DNA of 6,854 nt, taken from assembly GCA_027024625.1 (NCBI GenBank), contig JALVRY010000080.1, positions 1 to 6,854 on the forward strand. The letters run 5' to 3'. Positions within the stretch are counted from its first letter, which is position 1, and each line of letters opens with the position of its first letter. A model generated the notes under the pieces. That model did no database searches. It was not told the DNA's origin and worked only from the letters and a program-made list of their open reading frames with translations. The translations under genes were made by a program, and so were the position numbers. Below, piece by piece: positions 6,022 to 6,854 of this stretch. Source of the DNA: Thiotrichaceae bacterium. GTDB taxonomy: Bacteria; Pseudomonadota; Gammaproteobacteria; Thiotrichales; Thiotrichaceae.

Positions 6022-6854
6022 CTCAGGTACAGTTTTTAAAAATACTGTTGAGATTGATCAAGACTTTGTTCAAGGCGATAAAAAGACGATTGAACAACTG
6101 ATTGTCAATATTTATGGTGAACAAGCCGCACCACGATATTCTGATGAGCAATTACAAGAACAACTTCAAGAATATCGCCGCTATATTATTGAAACCTATA
6201 AATACTTGGATTTTAAAGGTATTGATGGTATTGCCGAAGCAGTCAAAGGCTCTAGTGGGGTAACACTTGAAGCAGTTTATGTCCCATTGCGAGCTAGAAT
6301 GGACACTCCAGATGGTGAATCATGGCATCGTGTGGGTGGACGTTATTACTGTGGCTCAACAGCAGTTTCAGGTAAAGACCTTGAAGTCATGGAAAAAGAA
6401 ATGGGTAGGGCAGAAGCAGCCGCTTTACCAGTAGAACAATGGGTGAGTGACCAGCAAGCTTTAATTATTTTGGGTGATCCTGGTAGTGGTAAATCCACAA
6501 GTATGAAACGCTTGGCTTTAGGCTTTGCTCAAAGTAATAACGCACCGCTCCCTATTCTTTTACCTTTAAACGCCTACAGTAAAGCATTAGAAAAACAGGC
6601 GATTAGTTTTGAAGATTACTTATCTCAATACTTCCATAGCAAGCGGAAACAACTAGAACAACCAAAATTACAACAGTTATTTATGCAAGCCTTAGAGCAA
6701 GAAAAAGCAATTATTCTTATGGATGGTTTGGATGAAGTGGGTGATAACCGTGGTGAGGTTGTAGCTCAAGTTGAGAACTTTGTGAGAGCATGGATTCCAG
6801 ACCCCAGTAGTAAGAAAACAAGTGGTAATCGTATGATCGTGACCAGTCGTTTTG
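6011..6854 (+). CDS. NACHT-domain STAND NTPase (bacterial NLR-like, likely antiphage), 3' truncated by window
   Basis: The first 281 codons are visible and the frame runs off the right edge. Residues 6-24 (GTVFKNTVEIDQDFVQGDK) repeat the tail motif of the upstream membrane protein. Residues ~48-100 hold the region seen before many bacterial NACHT domains (EYRRYIIETYKYLDFKGI, 54-71; VYVPLRAR, 89-96). The NACHT ATPase follows: Walker A GDPGSGKST (155-163, K161), Walker B with the NACHT-typical small residue and second acid pair, IILMDGLDE (234-242; D238, D241, E242), and the sensor-like RMIVTSRF (274-281). Known for the family: STAND NTPases oligomerise on sensing a trigger through C-terminal repeats, and several bacterial NACHT proteins block phage. 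The sensor domain is out of view. No large effector domain is fused at the N-terminus, which is only a short tag plus a linker region, so the effector function may lie in the two-TM partner. Confidence 0.93.
   Translation, partial: MLSNSGTVFKNTVEIDQDFVQGDKKTIEQLIVNIYGEQAAPRYSDEQLQEQLQEYRRYIIETYKYLDFKGIDGIAEAVKGSSGVTLEAVYVPLRARMDTPDGESWHRVGGRYYCGSTAVSGKDLEVMEKEMGRAEAAALPVEQWVSDQQALIILGDPGSGKSTSMKRLALGFAQSNNAPLPILLPLNAYSKALEKQAISFEDYLSQYFHSKRKQLEQPKLQQLFMQALEQEKAIILMDGLDEVGDNRGEVVAQVENFVRAWIPDPSSKKTSGNRMIVTSRF

Overview
The window looks like chromosomal DNA from a low-GC, ubiquinone-making gammaproteobacterium. The evidence is a UbiJ homologue (an accessory ubiquinone factor typical of that class) directly followed by UbiB, in AT-rich DNA with Shine-Dalgarno-type start sites. 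I cannot name the genus. There is no phage, plasmid, tRNA, rRNA or CRISPR signature.

Layout, left to right. (1) 1-144, minus strand: the first 48 codons of a small single-pass membrane protein that runs off the left edge. (2) 145-574: an AT-rich non-coding stretch. At its right end is a short palindromic repeat that begins 2 nt past the stop of the next gene. (3) 575-2548, minus: a 657-aa SLC13/DASS-type anion permease with two cytoplasmic TrkA-C (RCK_C) domains between its membrane halves. (4) 2549-3102: non-coding. It holds a candidate promoter and ~200-nt leader for the permease, plus a ~158-bp almost wholly palindromic MITE-like element whose core resembles an intrinsic terminator for the ubi operon. 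(5) 3103-5352, minus: ubiJ then ubiB, with the ubiJ stop codon directly abutting the ubiB start codon. A TATAAT box lies just upstream of ubiJ. (6) 5353-5676: a divergent intergenic region. (7) 5677-6854, plus: a small two-TM membrane protein overlapping by 11 bp the start of a NACHT-family STAND NTPase, which is cut by the right edge.

UbiJ and UbiB belong to the aerobic ubiquinone pathway. ubiE, usually immediately upstream of ubiJ, is absent here. A divergent operon resembling bacterial NLR-like (bNACHT) antiphage systems occupies that position.

The most interesting observation is in this right-hand operon. The C-terminal tail of the two-TM protein and the extreme N-terminus of the NACHT protein carry the same ~19-residue segment (G-T-[IV]-F-x3-V-x-I-x2-D-F-V-Q-G-x-K, 11 of 19 identical, no gaps). 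This suggests that the two proteins share an assembly or recognition tag, and that the two-TM protein may be a membrane effector or anchor switched by the NACHT ATPase. A second observation is that two members of one palindromic repeat family sit immediately 3' of the permease and ubiB genes.
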